DNA of 64,000 bases from Candidatus Dependentiae bacterium. GTDB lineage: Bacteria > Babelota > Babeliae > Babelales > JACPOV01. Position numbers and translations under genes: made by a program. The stretch covers positions 1 to 64,000 of the forward strand of contig JACPOV010000008.1 of the NCBI GenBank assembly GCA_016191325.1. The letters are read 5' to 3'. Positions 52,244 through 62,093 of the stretch are shown here, one piece after another; the stretch's first letter is position 1, and each line of letters opens with the position of its first letter. The notes under the pieces are model-generated. The model saw nothing but the letters and a program-made list of their open reading frames with translations, made no database searches and had not been told where the DNA came from.

Positions 52244-54679
52244 TTATTTTAAATTATTAACAATCGTTGTTATTCCATCCCATGCGGGCGTATCAAGCCC
52301 AAGTTCCCAAATCATCGCGCCGCCGTAATTATGCTGCTTAATATAATTACATTTAAGTGCAATAGATTCTTCATCATCGTACGTAATAAATTCATGGTTA
52401 TTAAGATTGAAGAGATATGGCGCTTGTGCCTGATTTTCTTTAAAGCGTGTATAAGTTCCCAAAAGATTTTTTTTGATATCTGAGAAAAATCTATACCCAG
52501 CTTCTTCAGTTGTTCCAGTTCCCGCGCCATTGAATGGAGCATAAAGACCATCGGTCGTAGAATTTACGTTTGCGTACGAGCGCCCGTAAAGCGGGATTCC
52601 CATAACTATTTTTTCAGGTGGAACTCCTTGAGACTCATAATATGAAACCGCATCGCTTGCGTTGAATTTTGGCTCACCTTGTACTGGTTGATAAAGCGGT
52701 GCATGGTGGCCCGTTTTTGTATCCCACGATCCTGCAAAGTCGTAACACATTATGTTAATCCAATCTAAATAATTATGGATTTTGCTCACCTCAATATCTT
52801 GATAGTGATTTGGGCCAGCTGGCGCTGCAATGGTTACAAGCAGTTGCGGTGAATGAGCTTTAGCAGCTTGGTATAATTCTTTCAAAAGCTGTGTGAAGTT
52901 TTGTGTGTCTTGCGCTTGGCCATTGTGTTCAGCAAAGTTTGGATATTCCCAATCGATATCTATGCCATCAAAATTATACTGATCGCACATTGCAATACAT
53001 TGGCTTACAAAATTAGCGCGCGCTTGTGCATTGGCTGCCATTTGAGAGAAATTATCTGAAAGCGTCCAGCCACCGACAGAAATTAACGTTTTTAAATGCG
53101 GATATTTTTGCTTGAGATCGTAAATCTGTCTAAAATTTCCCCAATATGGTTTTTCTACATTCCAATTATCGCGGTATTCAACATCGGCCCAAGAATCAAA
53201 GAGAGCGACGTTTCCTGCAACATCATGTTTAAGGAATGCATAATTAAGATGCGTAATTAACGAAGCATTTATATTTTGTGGATAGAAGGCGGGAGTTCTA
53301 TAGATCGACCAGTTTGCATAATAACCCACTATTTTTTTTGGTTGCGAAGTCGCAGGTTGGTTAACTTGCGTGCTCGCGATATTGCTTGGTTGGCTGACCA
53401 CTCCCGATGCAGTTGCTTTTACGCGATAATAATAAGTGCCATTTGATTTTCCAGAAACCATGAATGAAGTTGCTGCACCATTAAAAACAATCACGCTTGG
53501 AGAAAAACTGTTGGTTGATGATTCTTCTAATTGATACGTTTGTGCGCCTGCGACTGCGTTCCATGTAATAGAATAACTATTAGCGCCATTGGTGTTTTGA
53601 ATTGCATTCAGAACAGGAGCATCAAGCGTTTGCGGTGCTTGAACATTGATGGTGACGCTTGCAGTAGTGCTTGCGCTGCTTTTTCCCGAAGCATTAGATG
53701 CAGAAACGCGATAATAATAAGTGCCGTTAGGTTGATTTTGAAAAGCCTTTGAAAGTGCAGATCCTTGATATGCAATGCTTACATTGGCAAAAGTTGCTGA
53801 AGATGATTGTTCTAAAATATATTGGGTTGCGTTTGCAACGCTGTGCCAATTTACAGAATAATTTGCACCGGATGCAGTTATCGGATCTAAAACAGGTGCC
53901 GCAGGAATTGGTAGTGGAATTGAGCAAAGAGATGGATCTATGGTCGCGATCGCTACGAGATTAGAAATTCCTGGAGCAATAGTTCCTGTTTTATTAATAA
54001 CCATTCCTACCGTTATTGAAGCGCCTGGCGCTATTGTGCCACCGCCGGCCCATGCAGGATTTTTTATCGTTACCGTACTTCCAGAAACGGAAGAAATCGC
54101 ATTCCAAATGCTGCTAAGTGAATGCCCCGTTGGCAATTGAAGTGTTGCGCTCCACGATGAAGATGGCTGCGTTCCATTATTGCTGAGCGTTACGCTTATT
54201 TGATAACCACCTTGCCACGAAGAATCTACAACATATTGCGCACCTAAATTGAACGAACAAGGATTTGTAGGCGCAGGCGGTGTAGTTATCTTAGGAGTTC
54301 CTTGCGATGAGAGTGCTAAAATCGCTGGCGTCGTTTGGGATGGATTGCTTATTGCAAGAGCTACTACCACGCTTTGTTGAGGATCGAGTGAACCATTATC
54401 AGTAAGATTAGTAAGCTTAACATGCTGGCCAGTTAATTGGCTGTTAGCATTCCATGCACATCCTAGCTTCTGCCCTGCTGGAATATCAAAATCTGCTGAC
54501 CAAGCGGTTAATGGAGTACTCAAATCATTGGTAAGAATTATGTGAGCATTGTAGCCGTTCGCCCAACTTGCATCTACAGTGAATGCGCTGGTAATAGGAG
54601 AGTCTGCTATCACCGGCATTGCTTGCCACATAACTGTTAGAAATAGTAAAAATATTTTTTTTGTTATTATTTTTCCCAT
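52244..54679 (-). CDS. Exported multidomain chitinase: CBM2-CBM2-FN3-FN3-GH18
   Basis: An 811-residue enzyme with a signal peptide ending near VIA. Two family-2 carbohydrate-binding modules follow (residues about 27-125 and 138-245; each with the TAWSADFD/SSSWSATL type strand and conserved Trp), then two fibronectin III domains (about 262-440) joined by Pro-rich linkers. The GH18 catalytic domain (about 450-808) begins KKIVGYYANWSIYR and contains FDGIDIDWEYP with the catalytic Glu. It should hydrolyse chitin or related beta-1,4-GlcNAc polymers, plausibly in a host wall, cyst or lorica. Confidence 0.96.
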   Translation of the reverse strand: MGKIITKKIFLLFLTVMWQAMPVIADSPITSAFTVDASWANGYNAHIILTNDLSTPLTAWSADFDIPAGQKLGCAWNANSQLTGQHVKLTNLTDNGSLDPQQSVVVALAISNPSQTTPAILALSSQGTPKITTPPAPTNPCSFNLGAQYVVDSSWQGGYQISVTLSNNGTQPSSSWSATLQLPTGHSLSSIWNAISSVSGSTVTIKNPAWAGGGTIAPGASITVGMVINKTGTIAPGISNLVAIATIDPSLCSIPLPIPAAPVLDPITASGANYSVNWHSVANATQYILEQSSSATFANVSIAYQGSALSKAFQNQPNGTYYYRVSASNASGKSSASTTASVTINVQAPQTLDAPVLNAIQNTNGANSYSITWNAVAGAQTYQLEESSTNSFSPSVIVFNGAATSFMVSGKSNGTYYYRVKATASGVVSQPSNIASTQVNQPATSQPKKIVGYYANWSIYRTPAFYPQNINASLITHLNYAFLKHDVAGNVALFDSWADVEYRDNWNVEKPYWGNFRQIYDLKQKYPHLKTLISVGGWTLSDNFSQMAANAQARANFVSQCIAMCDQYNFDGIDIDWEYPNFAEHNGQAQDTQNFTQLLKELYQAAKAHSPQLLVTIAAPAGPNHYQDIEVSKIHNYLDWINIMCYDFAGSWDTKTGHHAPLYQPVQGEPKFNASDAVSYYESQGVPPEKIVMGIPLYGRSYANVNSTTDGLYAPFNGAGTGTTEEAGYRFFSDIKKNLLGTYTRFKENQAQAPYLFNLNNHEFITYDDEESIALKCNYIKQHNYGGAMIWELGLDTPAWDGITTIVNNLK

Positions 54680-54867
54680 GCACTTCCTTTTTCTTAATAT
54701 TTTTATTTCGTGTTTGAAGATAGCAAGATGTTTATTCTTTGAGTCAATAAAACTAAATAATTGATTCTTTTCAGAATGGATATTGCTTTTTTTAATAATA
54801 ATATTTTATTGTTTCAGCACACTCATTAAAAAATTCGTTCATAATGTAGGCCAAAAAAAGGATTTAT

Positions 54868-55686
54868 ATGCGTAAAACTAAATTATTTATAGTATTACTT
54901 TTAATATCTTCGAGCCTGTTGATAGGCGCGGATCAAGATTGTTGTACTAATGGTCCACTTGTCAAACCATTTTCACTTACCATAAGGGCCGGTGTTGCGC
55001 CTTCGATTTTTTCTGATCGTGGCACGGTGAATGCTGTTGTTTGTCCGTTTACTACGCCGTTCTTTCAGGTTTCTGAAGGGCAAAAGTTTGGACAGGTTTG
55101 GCATAACTATCCTCTAAATATAGGCATTGATTTGGCATTTGCTTTAGCAAATAATGTTGAACTCTTTGGCGAGTTTAATTATCGGCGTGCATCACCAACT
55201 AATCAGTCGTTTACAGGAGTATCTCCTGCTGGCGCTTTCGGTGAGATCTTTTTGAATTTAAATCACTTCCAGGAATTTGGTGGGTATGTAGGTTTTAGAT
55301 ATTTTTTCAACCGTGTTTTTTGCGATAGATGCGCCTTCTTCCTGGGTTCAAAATTTGGATTAGTCAATTATACGGAAGTGAAATCACAACCTGTGCGGAT
55401 AGTGCGCGCTATTGACGGAGCCGAATTAACACAAGATTCGATCTGGTATGAATCTAATAATGCCGTAAGCGGTGGCTTGCAAGTTGGATTTGATTATTTG
55501 TTTTGCGATTCAATATCGTTGTTTTTTAATGCTGAAATAGTTGCTTCAGCTGCCCCAAAGCCGTTGTTTAATTTTGCTGTCGAGAATCTGGCGATTTTTA
55601 CTAATTTTAATAATCTTATTCGTGAGTCTCAAGGGACGCTTCTTTCGTTCCCGGTAAATACTGGATTTAGATTTTATTTTGGATGA
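54868..55686 (+). CDS. Outer-membrane beta-barrel protein
   Basis: A 272-residue protein with a signal peptide of about 20 residues (LLISSSLLIGAD). The mature part consists of alternating strands with aromatic ends (NIGIDLAFALANNVELFGEF; FGGYVGFRYFF; GGLQVGFDYLFCDSISLFFN) and ends in TGFRFYFG, typical of small eight- to ten-stranded barrels of the OmpA/OmpW type. Cys residues (DQDCC; FCDRCAF) could form disulfides. No named family assigned. A terminator follows. Confidence 0.72.
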   Translation: MRKTKLFIVLLLISSSLLIGADQDCCTNGPLVKPFSLTIRAGVAPSIFSDRGTVNAVVCPFTTPFFQVSEGQKFGQVWHNYPLNIGIDLAFALANNVELFGEFNYRRASPTNQSFTGVSPAGAFGEIFLNLNHFQEFGGYVGFRYFFNRVFCDRCAFFLGSKFGLVNYTEVKSQPVRIVRAIDGAELTQDSIWYESNNAVSGGLQVGFDYLFCDSISLFFNAEIVASAAPKPLFNFAVENLAIFTNFNNLIRESQGTLLSFPVNTGFRFYFG

Positions 55687-55699
55687 ACTATTAAAAGTA

Positions 55700-55730
55700 A
55701 AAAGGGCCTAGTTTGTTCTAGGCCCTTTTT
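55700..55730. terminator. Bidirectional terminator
   Basis: AAAAGGGCCTAG and CTAGGCCCTTTT pair around a TTTGTT loop with a T-run; it lies between the barrel gene and a convergent gene at 55746. Confidence 0.88.
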
Positions 55731-55745
55731 ATTTAAGACTATTTT

Positions 55746-56276
55746 TTAAGGATTGGCAGAAGTGGGAACCCACATATTGAGCGCAAAATCAACGGCTCTA
55801 TAAACGCCAATTGCAATGGTAATTTTTGTTAGCTTGCATCTATCGCAAACACCTTTGCATTCTTCGTTTGCGCAGACAACAGCAGAGCCGATCACTGGAA
55901 TATGTTTTGCTACTTCTTGGAATGTTTGCGTGCAAGTAATTCCTGCGACTGCTGCAGCAATTGGAGCGCGCCAAGAAAGTTGACGTAATCCGTCAGCAGC
56001 TTCTTTATTTGTCAGAAGACTCAAAGACAATGCGCCCCCTGAAATTGAAATAACGTTTCCGACGTCTTGCGCATCAACTCCCGTTTTTTCAGAAAACTTT
56101 TTGACTAATGGTTTTTTGCTTGCTTTATCGGTGAAATATTTTACACCGCCTGATGCAACTAATCCTCCAACCGCAAATGCCATATTGCGATTAGCAGCAT
56201 CATCAGCTTTAATTGAGTGGTTCAGTGCGATTGCAATAACTGACGCAAATAATGATACACGAAAGAGCTGAGACAT
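55746..56276 (-). CDS. Exported or membrane protein, unknown
   Basis: A 176-residue protein with a signal peptide of about 24 residues (ending IKADDA). The remainder alternates small-residue-rich hydrophobic helices (MAFAVGGLVASGG; VISISGGALSLSLL; APIAAAVAGITC) and charged loops, plus a Cys cluster CANEECKGVCDRCK near residue 135 that could bind metal or form disulfides. I recognise no family. AAAGGAG precedes the ATG. Confidence 0.6.
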   Translation of the reverse strand: MSQLFRVSLFASVIAIALNHSIKADDAANRNMAFAVGGLVASGGVKYFTDKASKKPLVKKFSEKTGVDAQDVGNVISISGGALSLSLLTNKEAADGLRQLSWRAPIAAAVAGITCTQTFQEVAKHIPVIGSAVVCANEECKGVCDRCKLTKITIAIGVYRAVDFALNMWVPTSANP

Positions 56277-56484
56277 TTGTAACTCCTTTAAAATAAGTAA
56301 ATTGTTTAATTGTCGAGCATAAGAGTAACCAAAGAAACTGATTTATCAATTAATCGAGGAAAGTTTGTATTTTTTTAATGGCTCAGCATTTTATTGTTAA
56401 GAATATGCTCTTTTAAGTAAACTAATATGCAAACTGAATCCTTAGATGGCTATTTTTCTAACATATTTATAAATGGAGATGGCG

Positions 56485-57162
56485 ATGACGTTGTTAAAAA
56501 AAATTGGTTTAGTGCTTGGCGGCATTGTAGCATTTTTTGCGGTCAGTTATTCAATGCAATTTCCAATAATTCCGCTCGGTCTGCGTTATGTAGTTGCTGC
56601 TCTGCAATTTATAATACTTGTGGTTGTTATTTTAGCGCTTGTTATTTATTCAGCTCGATCAATGTGGCGCTCTCATAGATTTGAATCTTTTCTTCTGCTT
56701 TTAATGAGCCTATTTTTTGCTATAGTTGCGATACCTACGTATCTTCCACTTATTTATTATTATGCAACGCTTGCAAAAGCCCAAGTGCACACTAAAGCAC
56801 CAATGCAACAAGAAGGATCTTTGGAACATGAAAGTGCCTTCATTTCCTATTTGCCGGGTAAAACTGCTTTTGAGCATATGGTGGCCAGCAGTGCTAGTAA
56901 ACCGGCTGTAATAAAATTATCGGCAAAGTGGTGCGGCCCATGCAAAAAACTGAAACCGGTTTATGAAATGGTAGCGCAAGAGCTTCATCAAAAAATAACA
57001 TTTGGTGAAGTAGATATTGATTTGTTTGATGATAAATCGTTGCTCACCGTACCGGGAGTGCCGACTATTTTAATGTATAAAAACGGGAAAGAGGTTGGGC
57101 GCATTGTTGGTTTCCGAACAGCCGAAGAATTGACAGCAGAATTTAAAAAATTAGAAATGTAA
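56485..57162 (+). CDS. Membrane protein with a thioredoxin domain
   Basis: A 225-residue protein; GGAG 6 bp upstream favours ATG 56485 over the two ATGs at 56473 and 56479. The N-terminal half has three membrane helices (residues about 8-95). The C-terminal half is a thioredoxin fold with the redox motif KWCGPCKKLKPVY and cis-Pro in TVPGVPTILMYKNGKEVG. It may deliver electrons or form disulfides at the membrane. A terminator follows. Confidence 0.9.
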   Translation: MTLLKKIGLVLGGIVAFFAVSYSMQFPIIPLGLRYVVAALQFIILVVVILALVIYSARSMWRSHRFESFLLLLMSLFFAIVAIPTYLPLIYYYATLAKAQVHTKAPMQQEGSLEHESAFISYLPGKTAFEHMVASSASKPAVIKLSAKWCGPCKKLKPVYEMVAQELHQKITFGEVDIDLFDDKSLLTVPGVPTILMYKNGKEVGRIVGFRTAEELTAEFKKLEM

Positions 57163-57183
57163 ATCAGTTCATATAAAATAACT

Positions 57184-57217
57184 AAAAAAGTGAGTACGCC
57201 GCCGTACTCACTTTTTT
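57184..57217. terminator. Bidirectional terminator
   Basis: AAAAAAGTGAGTACG and CGTACTCACTTTTTT are perfect arms with a 4-nt loop, between the thioredoxin and aquaporin genes. Confidence 0.9.
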
Positions 57218-57253
57218 GTTTCTGATTTCTAACATCGCAAGATTTTTAAAAAC

Positions 57254-57871
57254 TTATTCTTCAGTAAAGTAATCGAAAGCGTAAGCAGCTAACGCGCCGC
57301 CAATAAATGCGCCGCCAACATACATTGCAAGATGGTGATATGAAACATGCATCCCAGAAACAAGGCCATAAAGAGCCGCACCAAGAGCAATCGCTGGATT
57401 GAAAAGACCACCAGAAATTGGCCCGCCTAAATAAGCAAGCGCTGGAATGGTGAAACCAATTGCAAATCCAAAAATATCGTTTCCGCTGTATTTTTCAGAG
57501 GTTGCGACAAATAAAATAATTAATGCGAGCGTAAATGCTAAAAGTATTTCTACGATAAATGCTTGCATCATGGTTACTTCGGCGCCAGGAGCTGGGATGG
57601 TGATATGCCCATGCAGAAAAGCAGCGGCAGCGAACGCAGCAAAGCCGCCGGCGATTTGTGCTACCATATACGTTGGTAAATCATCCCAAGAAAGGCGGCG
57701 TCTGATTGCAATTGCAAGAGAAACCATTGGGTTGTAATGCGCACCAGAAACAAATGCACCAATATATACCCACGCCATGAGCATTGCCGCAATTGCAAAA
57801 GGATTGCTCGTTAATGCAATCGTAAGAATAAAGAAAAAAGTACCGAGAAATTCCATGATTAATCTTCTCAC
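57254..57871 (-). CDS. Aquaporin/MIP-family channel
   Basis: A 205-residue channel with six hydrophobic helices. The two pore loops are GAHYNPMVSLAIAI (NPM in place of the first NPA) and GGLFNPAIALGAAL. The start is GTG behind AAAGGAGT. It probably conducts water or small solutes such as glycerol. The NPM variant occurs in some prokaryotic MIPs and can affect selectivity. Length is slightly short for the family. Confidence 0.92.
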   Translation of the reverse strand: MRRLIMEFLGTFFFILTIALTSNPFAIAAMLMAWVYIGAFVSGAHYNPMVSLAIAIRRRLSWDDLPTYMVAQIAGGFAAFAAAAFLHGHITIPAPGAEVTMMQAFIVEILLAFTLALIILFVATSEKYSGNDIFGFAIGFTIPALAYLGGPISGGLFNPAIALGAALYGLVSGMHVSYHHLAMYVGGAFIGGALAAYAFDYFTEE

Positions 57872-57947
57872 GCCAACTCCTTTTTTTAGAAAACATTTTA
57901 GACAAAAATGAATCTAAACTTGGCGGCAATAACAAGTCAATAACTTA

Positions 57948-59327
57948 TTAAAACATACAAGAAGGGGCATCCTGCAGATCTGGTTTTGCGGATTTGCTTG
58001 TAGCGTCTTTGATTTTTTGTTTGAGAGCGACAATACGTGCTCTGAGAAACTCATAAGCTGGATGGTTTGCGCCTAACGCTTCTACGTGCTGGGCCATACT
58101 ATCGATAAATTTATAATGTTGCGCCTCGTATTTGGCAGAAAGATTATCGAAATTCGTTCGTTGTTCAAAACGGTCGAGACTTTTTTTAATAAACCAATCT
58201 GCAAAATCTTTCTTCAGTGCTTCGATATCTTCAATCGGTGTTGACTCGGCGGCAATCGCTGCTATTTGTTTTCTCATAGCCTCTGCAAGATCAGCATCTG
58301 GAAGAAATGTGATCTGATTAATATCGCGGCTGTTCTTTTCTGTCAGATTTTCTGAACCGGTCATTACTAAATTTCCACGAATTATTATTTTCTGATGGTT
58401 TATTAGTGAATATTTATTAGCGAATTTTTCTTTCCCACCAACGTTATATATGTATACAGGAACGTCATTCTTTCTGAGATCAATAAGGAATTTTTTTGTT
58501 TCTTCATTAGCTAAATTATGGAAATTGACACAGAATGCTTTAATGTTTTTATGTTTTCCTGTGATGACTTTTTCCATATCTTTTTGATCGATGCCATACA
58601 TATTTATCCACAAATCTTCTTCTTGAGTATTTTCTATCCGCCGTTTAAGCGTGCCTCTCAGATTTGTTGCCAAGCTGGTGAGGCGGGTTGGTTTTTTTGG
58701 TGTTTCAACCAGCGTCGGCTTTACTGGTGAACCGATTAACTTATCTGAAACAAGCGACGATTCGTCAAATTCTTTTAGGGGAATAGATTTTTTTTCAATT
58801 AAAGTTTTGTGAGCGTCAAATGCGGATTGGATCATATCTTGATTGGTGATTTTCATAGCGGTTTCTTTATTACCTGAATAGGCCTGATGAGTTGCATTCG
58901 CTGATCCATCATAAAGAAATTTACCGACGGAGCCGGTAGATTTGGTGTGTAATGATTGGTTTAACTTGGGATTTAAAACAAATACTTGGACGCCTTTTTT
59001 TTGTAAATCAAGTCCCATTTGGATCGATTGCGGCGTGGGATTAATAATAGCCTGAACAATTGCGCCATTTATTACTGCTTGCTCCAATGCTTTAAGATAA
59101 TTTGTATTAGAAAGCATAAACTGGTGAACGAAAATTATATCATTCGGTTTTGCATTATTTAAATCGGTTAGCATCTCTTGAAAGCCGTACTGATCTTCAG
59201 GACCATAGAGCTTCACCTTTTTTGGAGACTTTTCTTCAATAGGTTCAGGCGCTAAGGCAGCACTCATTTGCGGTTGAAAGCAAAAGAAAAAAGCGAATAA
59301 TAGTATGTAGATAGGATATAATTTCAT
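57948..59327 (-). CDS. Exported phospholipase D-like protein
   Basis: I start it at ATG 59327, where the signal peptide begins (LYPIYILLFAFFFCFQPQ); 459 residues. Two phospholipase D motifs are present: SLHTKSTGSVGKFLYDGSAN (first HxK, with the GSAN ending) and SLINHQKIIIRGNLVMTGSE (second HxK with GSEN). Both lack an Asp at the exact canonical spacing, but the HxK and GSxN cores fit non-specific PLD nucleases and lipases. The C-terminal ~100 residues are helical. Exported PLDs are often toxins or effectors. Confidence 0.86.
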   Translation of the reverse strand: MKLYPIYILLFAFFFCFQPQMSAALAPEPIEEKSPKKVKLYGPEDQYGFQEMLTDLNNAKPNDIIFVHQFMLSNTNYLKALEQAVINGAIVQAIINPTPQSIQMGLDLQKKGVQVFVLNPKLNQSLHTKSTGSVGKFLYDGSANATHQAYSGNKETAMKITNQDMIQSAFDAHKTLIEKKSIPLKEFDESSLVSDKLIGSPVKPTLVETPKKPTRLTSLATNLRGTLKRRIENTQEEDLWINMYGIDQKDMEKVITGKHKNIKAFCVNFHNLANEETKKFLIDLRKNDVPVYIYNVGGKEKFANKYSLINHQKIIIRGNLVMTGSENLTEKNSRDINQITFLPDADLAEAMRKQIAAIAAESTPIEDIEALKKDFADWFIKKSLDRFEQRTNFDNLSAKYEAQHYKFIDSMAQHVEALGANHPAYEFLRARIVALKQKIKDATSKSAKPDLQDAPSCMF

Positions 59328-59695
59328 AGTGTTTTGCCTCACAAAAAACATTAGTTATTATGATTATAACAATTAATGTTCTATTTGGCAATTAATCTAT
59401 TGTTTATAGCTCTATATAAAGAAAGAACAGCAAAGCGGTAAAAAGGGCATTTTCAAAAGGAAAAAGCACTTCTCAAATTGGGGTTCGCCGGATGGGTTGG
59501 AAGTCAATGCAATAAAGACCGAACTTTTGATCATAGTCAATAAAAGCTTTCATTTTTGTTGTATTTACAAAGAGAGATAAAAATAAATTATAAGCAGAGA
59601 ATAAGCAATGGCTCAATTATTATCGAGGATGCTTGTTTCCTCAATTATCCTTTCTGTATGCTAGAGGCAGTGGGATAGGTTTTGGAGGGGGAGCG
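59328..59695. other. Intergenic stretch, no gene recognised
   Basis: The divergent spacer between the PLD-like and ankyrin genes. It is very AT-rich. A TTTACA...TATAAG pair near 59565-59600 is a weak promoter candidate for the ankyrin gene (19-bp spacer). No RNA or repeat recognised. Confidence 0.4.
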
Positions 59696-61258
59696 ATGAT
59701 AAAGAATTTAAATAAATTTCTCATGGTAATTTTTTTCCTCAGCGGGTGCGCCGCTGGCGTTGTTGAAATGGAGCAGGGCCTTGAAGGCACCGGTTGGCAA
59801 TTGGTGCAGCGGCCATATGCACAAAATGTACCGGTTGGTGATTATTATGAGGGGGGTTCGGCACCCCAAATTAATCTCGGGAGAGTTGCCCCTACATTAA
59901 CCCCTGCAGAAGAAATAAGAATTAATAAGCAATTTGTAGAAGCGGTGCATAAAAAAGATCCTGCTATTCTGCAAAAGCTTCTTAACGAATCGGTTGTGCG
60001 CGGCAAAAGAAACCCGGCAGAGTTCGTTAAATTTATGACGCTTCCAGATGCCAGTGGCTGGACCCCATTTATGCACGCAGTAGAAATTGGCGATCCTTCG
60101 CGTCTTAATATGTTTATGGATGCTTTCCAAAAAGTATTAGCAAATGATACCGCCTCGCTCCTTAAAATTGTAAATTTTCAAGATGTTCACGGCCGAACGG
60201 CCCTGCATCTTGCTGCAGAGCGGCGGCAAAATGACGAAGCACGATTATTGCTTAAACGGTTCGTAGAGTTTTTTAAAAACGATAAGAAATCTTTTTTTGA
60301 AATACTTAATAATCGTGATCGCCATTTAGGGTGGACGCCGTTAATGGCAGCTACTTATGATAGCGCTTCTGAGATTATTGAGGCGATATTGAAAGCTGCA
60401 GCACAAGTGCTTGGCGTTGGTACTGAATATTATAATGATGTTCTTAATGCACGCGGGTCATTTGGCAGAAGTGCAATCCTTTTGAGCATTGCGCCCCGGG
60501 ATCGATGGCTTTTATTGCAATATGGTGCTCGAGACGATGTAGAGCCTCAAGATCCATTGACTAAAGATTTAAAAACAATGGGATTGAAATTTTTGCATTA
60601 TGCGTCTCATGATGGGCATGAGCAAGATATTGAAGAATTTTTCCAGACGCTCGCTGAGAAATACCCCGAGAACTATCAAGCATTCCTTTTTGTGTTGACG
60701 GCGCGCGATGAGGGCGGGTGGACGGCACTCATGAACGCTGCAGCTGATGGCAATGCTGAATATGTTAGGATTATTTTGAGTAATGCGCACAAGCTTTTTA
60801 AAACTGATACCGCGCGTGTTGCAACACCTGGAAGAGAGGGAGAGCGTCAAGAAGATCCCCTTTGGTTTAGTCTCGTTTTAAATAACGCTGATGTGCATGG
60901 TCGCACCTCTTTACATTTGGCAATCGCGAGACGGCACTTTGATGCATTTAAGACACTTCTTTCTATAGAGAAGGACTATTTAGGCAATGACCGCCGTACC
61001 TTTAATCGATTTATTAATCATCGCACCGAGTTGAACGGTTTTACGCCACTTCTACTTGCAGCATTTCGTAGCGCAGATGATGAACTTTCTCTTGATATGA
61101 TAAAAATACTTGTTGAGCGAACTCTAGGGGCAATGGGGCGAGACTCGATCGATTATGAGCGTTTCATTAATGCGAGAGATTTAGATCGGCAATCATCAGT
61201 TGCGTATGCTCTTTCGCCGCGTATTAGAGATTATCTAAAAAAGAACGGTGCGCGCTAA
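59696..61258 (+). CDS. Ankyrin-repeat lipoprotein
   Basis: A 520-residue protein; GGAGGGGGAG precedes ATG 59696, where a lipobox signal (FLMVIFFLSGC, Cys18) begins; the upstream frame lacks both. Ankyrin repeats include DASGWTPFMHAVEIGD, HGRTALHLAAERRQNDEA, LGWTPLMAATYDSA, GGWTALMNAAADGNAE, HGRTSLHLAIARRH and NGFTPLLLAAFRS, in two blocks. Spacers between repeats are longer than usual. As a surface lipoprotein it may contact host proteins, as ankyrin effectors do, but anchored rather than injected. Confidence 0.9.
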   Translation: MIKNLNKFLMVIFFLSGCAAGVVEMEQGLEGTGWQLVQRPYAQNVPVGDYYEGGSAPQINLGRVAPTLTPAEEIRINKQFVEAVHKKDPAILQKLLNESVVRGKRNPAEFVKFMTLPDASGWTPFMHAVEIGDPSRLNMFMDAFQKVLANDTASLLKIVNFQDVHGRTALHLAAERRQNDEARLLLKRFVEFFKNDKKSFFEILNNRDRHLGWTPLMAATYDSASEIIEAILKAAAQVLGVGTEYYNDVLNARGSFGRSAILLSIAPRDRWLLLQYGARDDVEPQDPLTKDLKTMGLKFLHYASHDGHEQDIEEFFQTLAEKYPENYQAFLFVLTARDEGGWTALMNAAADGNAEYVRIILSNAHKLFKTDTARVATPGREGERQEDPLWFSLVLNNADVHGRTSLHLAIARRHFDAFKTLLSIEKDYLGNDRRTFNRFINHRTELNGFTPLLLAAFRSADDELSLDMIKILVERTLGAMGRDSIDYERFINARDLDRQSSVAYALSPRIRDYLKKNGAR

Positions 61259-61260
61259 TT

Positions 61261-61923
61261 TTATTGAGCAGATTGATATAATTTTTTTAACGCAGCAATT
61301 CTATCGGTGTGGCAAAAGAGTGCCGAAGCGATTGCAGCACTTTGTAATCCACTCTCAAAAAGCTTTGGAAGATTTTCGACGTTTATCCCGCCATCCATTG
61401 CAATGGTAAAATGCAGATTTTTTATCTCCCGTAATGAAACTAATTCTTTTAACCGCTCTAACGAACTTTGAATAAAAGGTTGGCCAGAAAAACCAGGCTC
61501 TACCGACATTAAAAGAACTTCGTCAACGATCGGTAAGTAGGGAATGAGTTTTTTCAGATCTGTTGATGGTTTGAGCGCTATGCTTGCCCGCCAATTTTTG
61601 CTTTTTAGGTAATTGATTAAAATTTCGGGAGCGGTAACCGCTTCAATATGAAATGAAATGATAGTATTTGCGGACAGCTCAAGGCGGCGAGCGAACGATT
61701 CAGGTTCTATCACCATTAAGTGAATGGCAAGCGGTTTGCTTGTGGCCCCCATTATTGCGCTAATAAAAGGAAAACCCCAGGTAAGGTTTGGCACAAAAAT
61801 GCCATCCATCACATCGATGTGAAAGCCATCGCAGTGCGGAGCAAGTTGATCAATTTCATGCCTCAAATTAAGAAGATCGGCGCTTATGAGCGAGGGAAAT
61901 ATTTTTAGTTGTGATCGATTCAT
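61261..61923 (-). CDS. rpe: Ribulose-phosphate 3-epimerase
   Basis: A TIM-barrel enzyme of the pentose phosphate pathway. Key features are FPSLISADLLNLRHEI, the metal-site HIDVMDGIFVPNLT, LAIHLMV, SVEPGFSGQPF, and the catalytic Asp in AMDGGINVENLP. I start it at ATG 61923 behind AGGAG. The length of 220 residues is standard. Together with the lack of nearby sugar-pathway genes it reads as stand-alone. Confidence 0.96.
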   Translation of the reverse strand: MNRSQLKIFPSLISADLLNLRHEIDQLAPHCDGFHIDVMDGIFVPNLTWGFPFISAIMGATSKPLAIHLMVIEPESFARRLELSANTIISFHIEAVTAPEILINYLKSKNWRASIALKPSTDLKKLIPYLPIVDEVLLMSVEPGFSGQPFIQSSLERLKELVSLREIKNLHFTIAMDGGINVENLPKLFESGLQSAAIASALFCHTDRIAALKKLYQSAQ

Positions 61924-62093
61924 CAGGGCTCCTGGCAAAACGTGACTCCTTTTTTGATCATGCTTATACTATGACGATACATGTTATTCTATCCTCAGAA
62001 AGCTAGATATTTCAAGTCGTTGATACGTCTACCCGCATGAGGTTTTATAGTCCCGATTTTTTTGTGCTACACAGTACTATTCAGGAGTTTATT

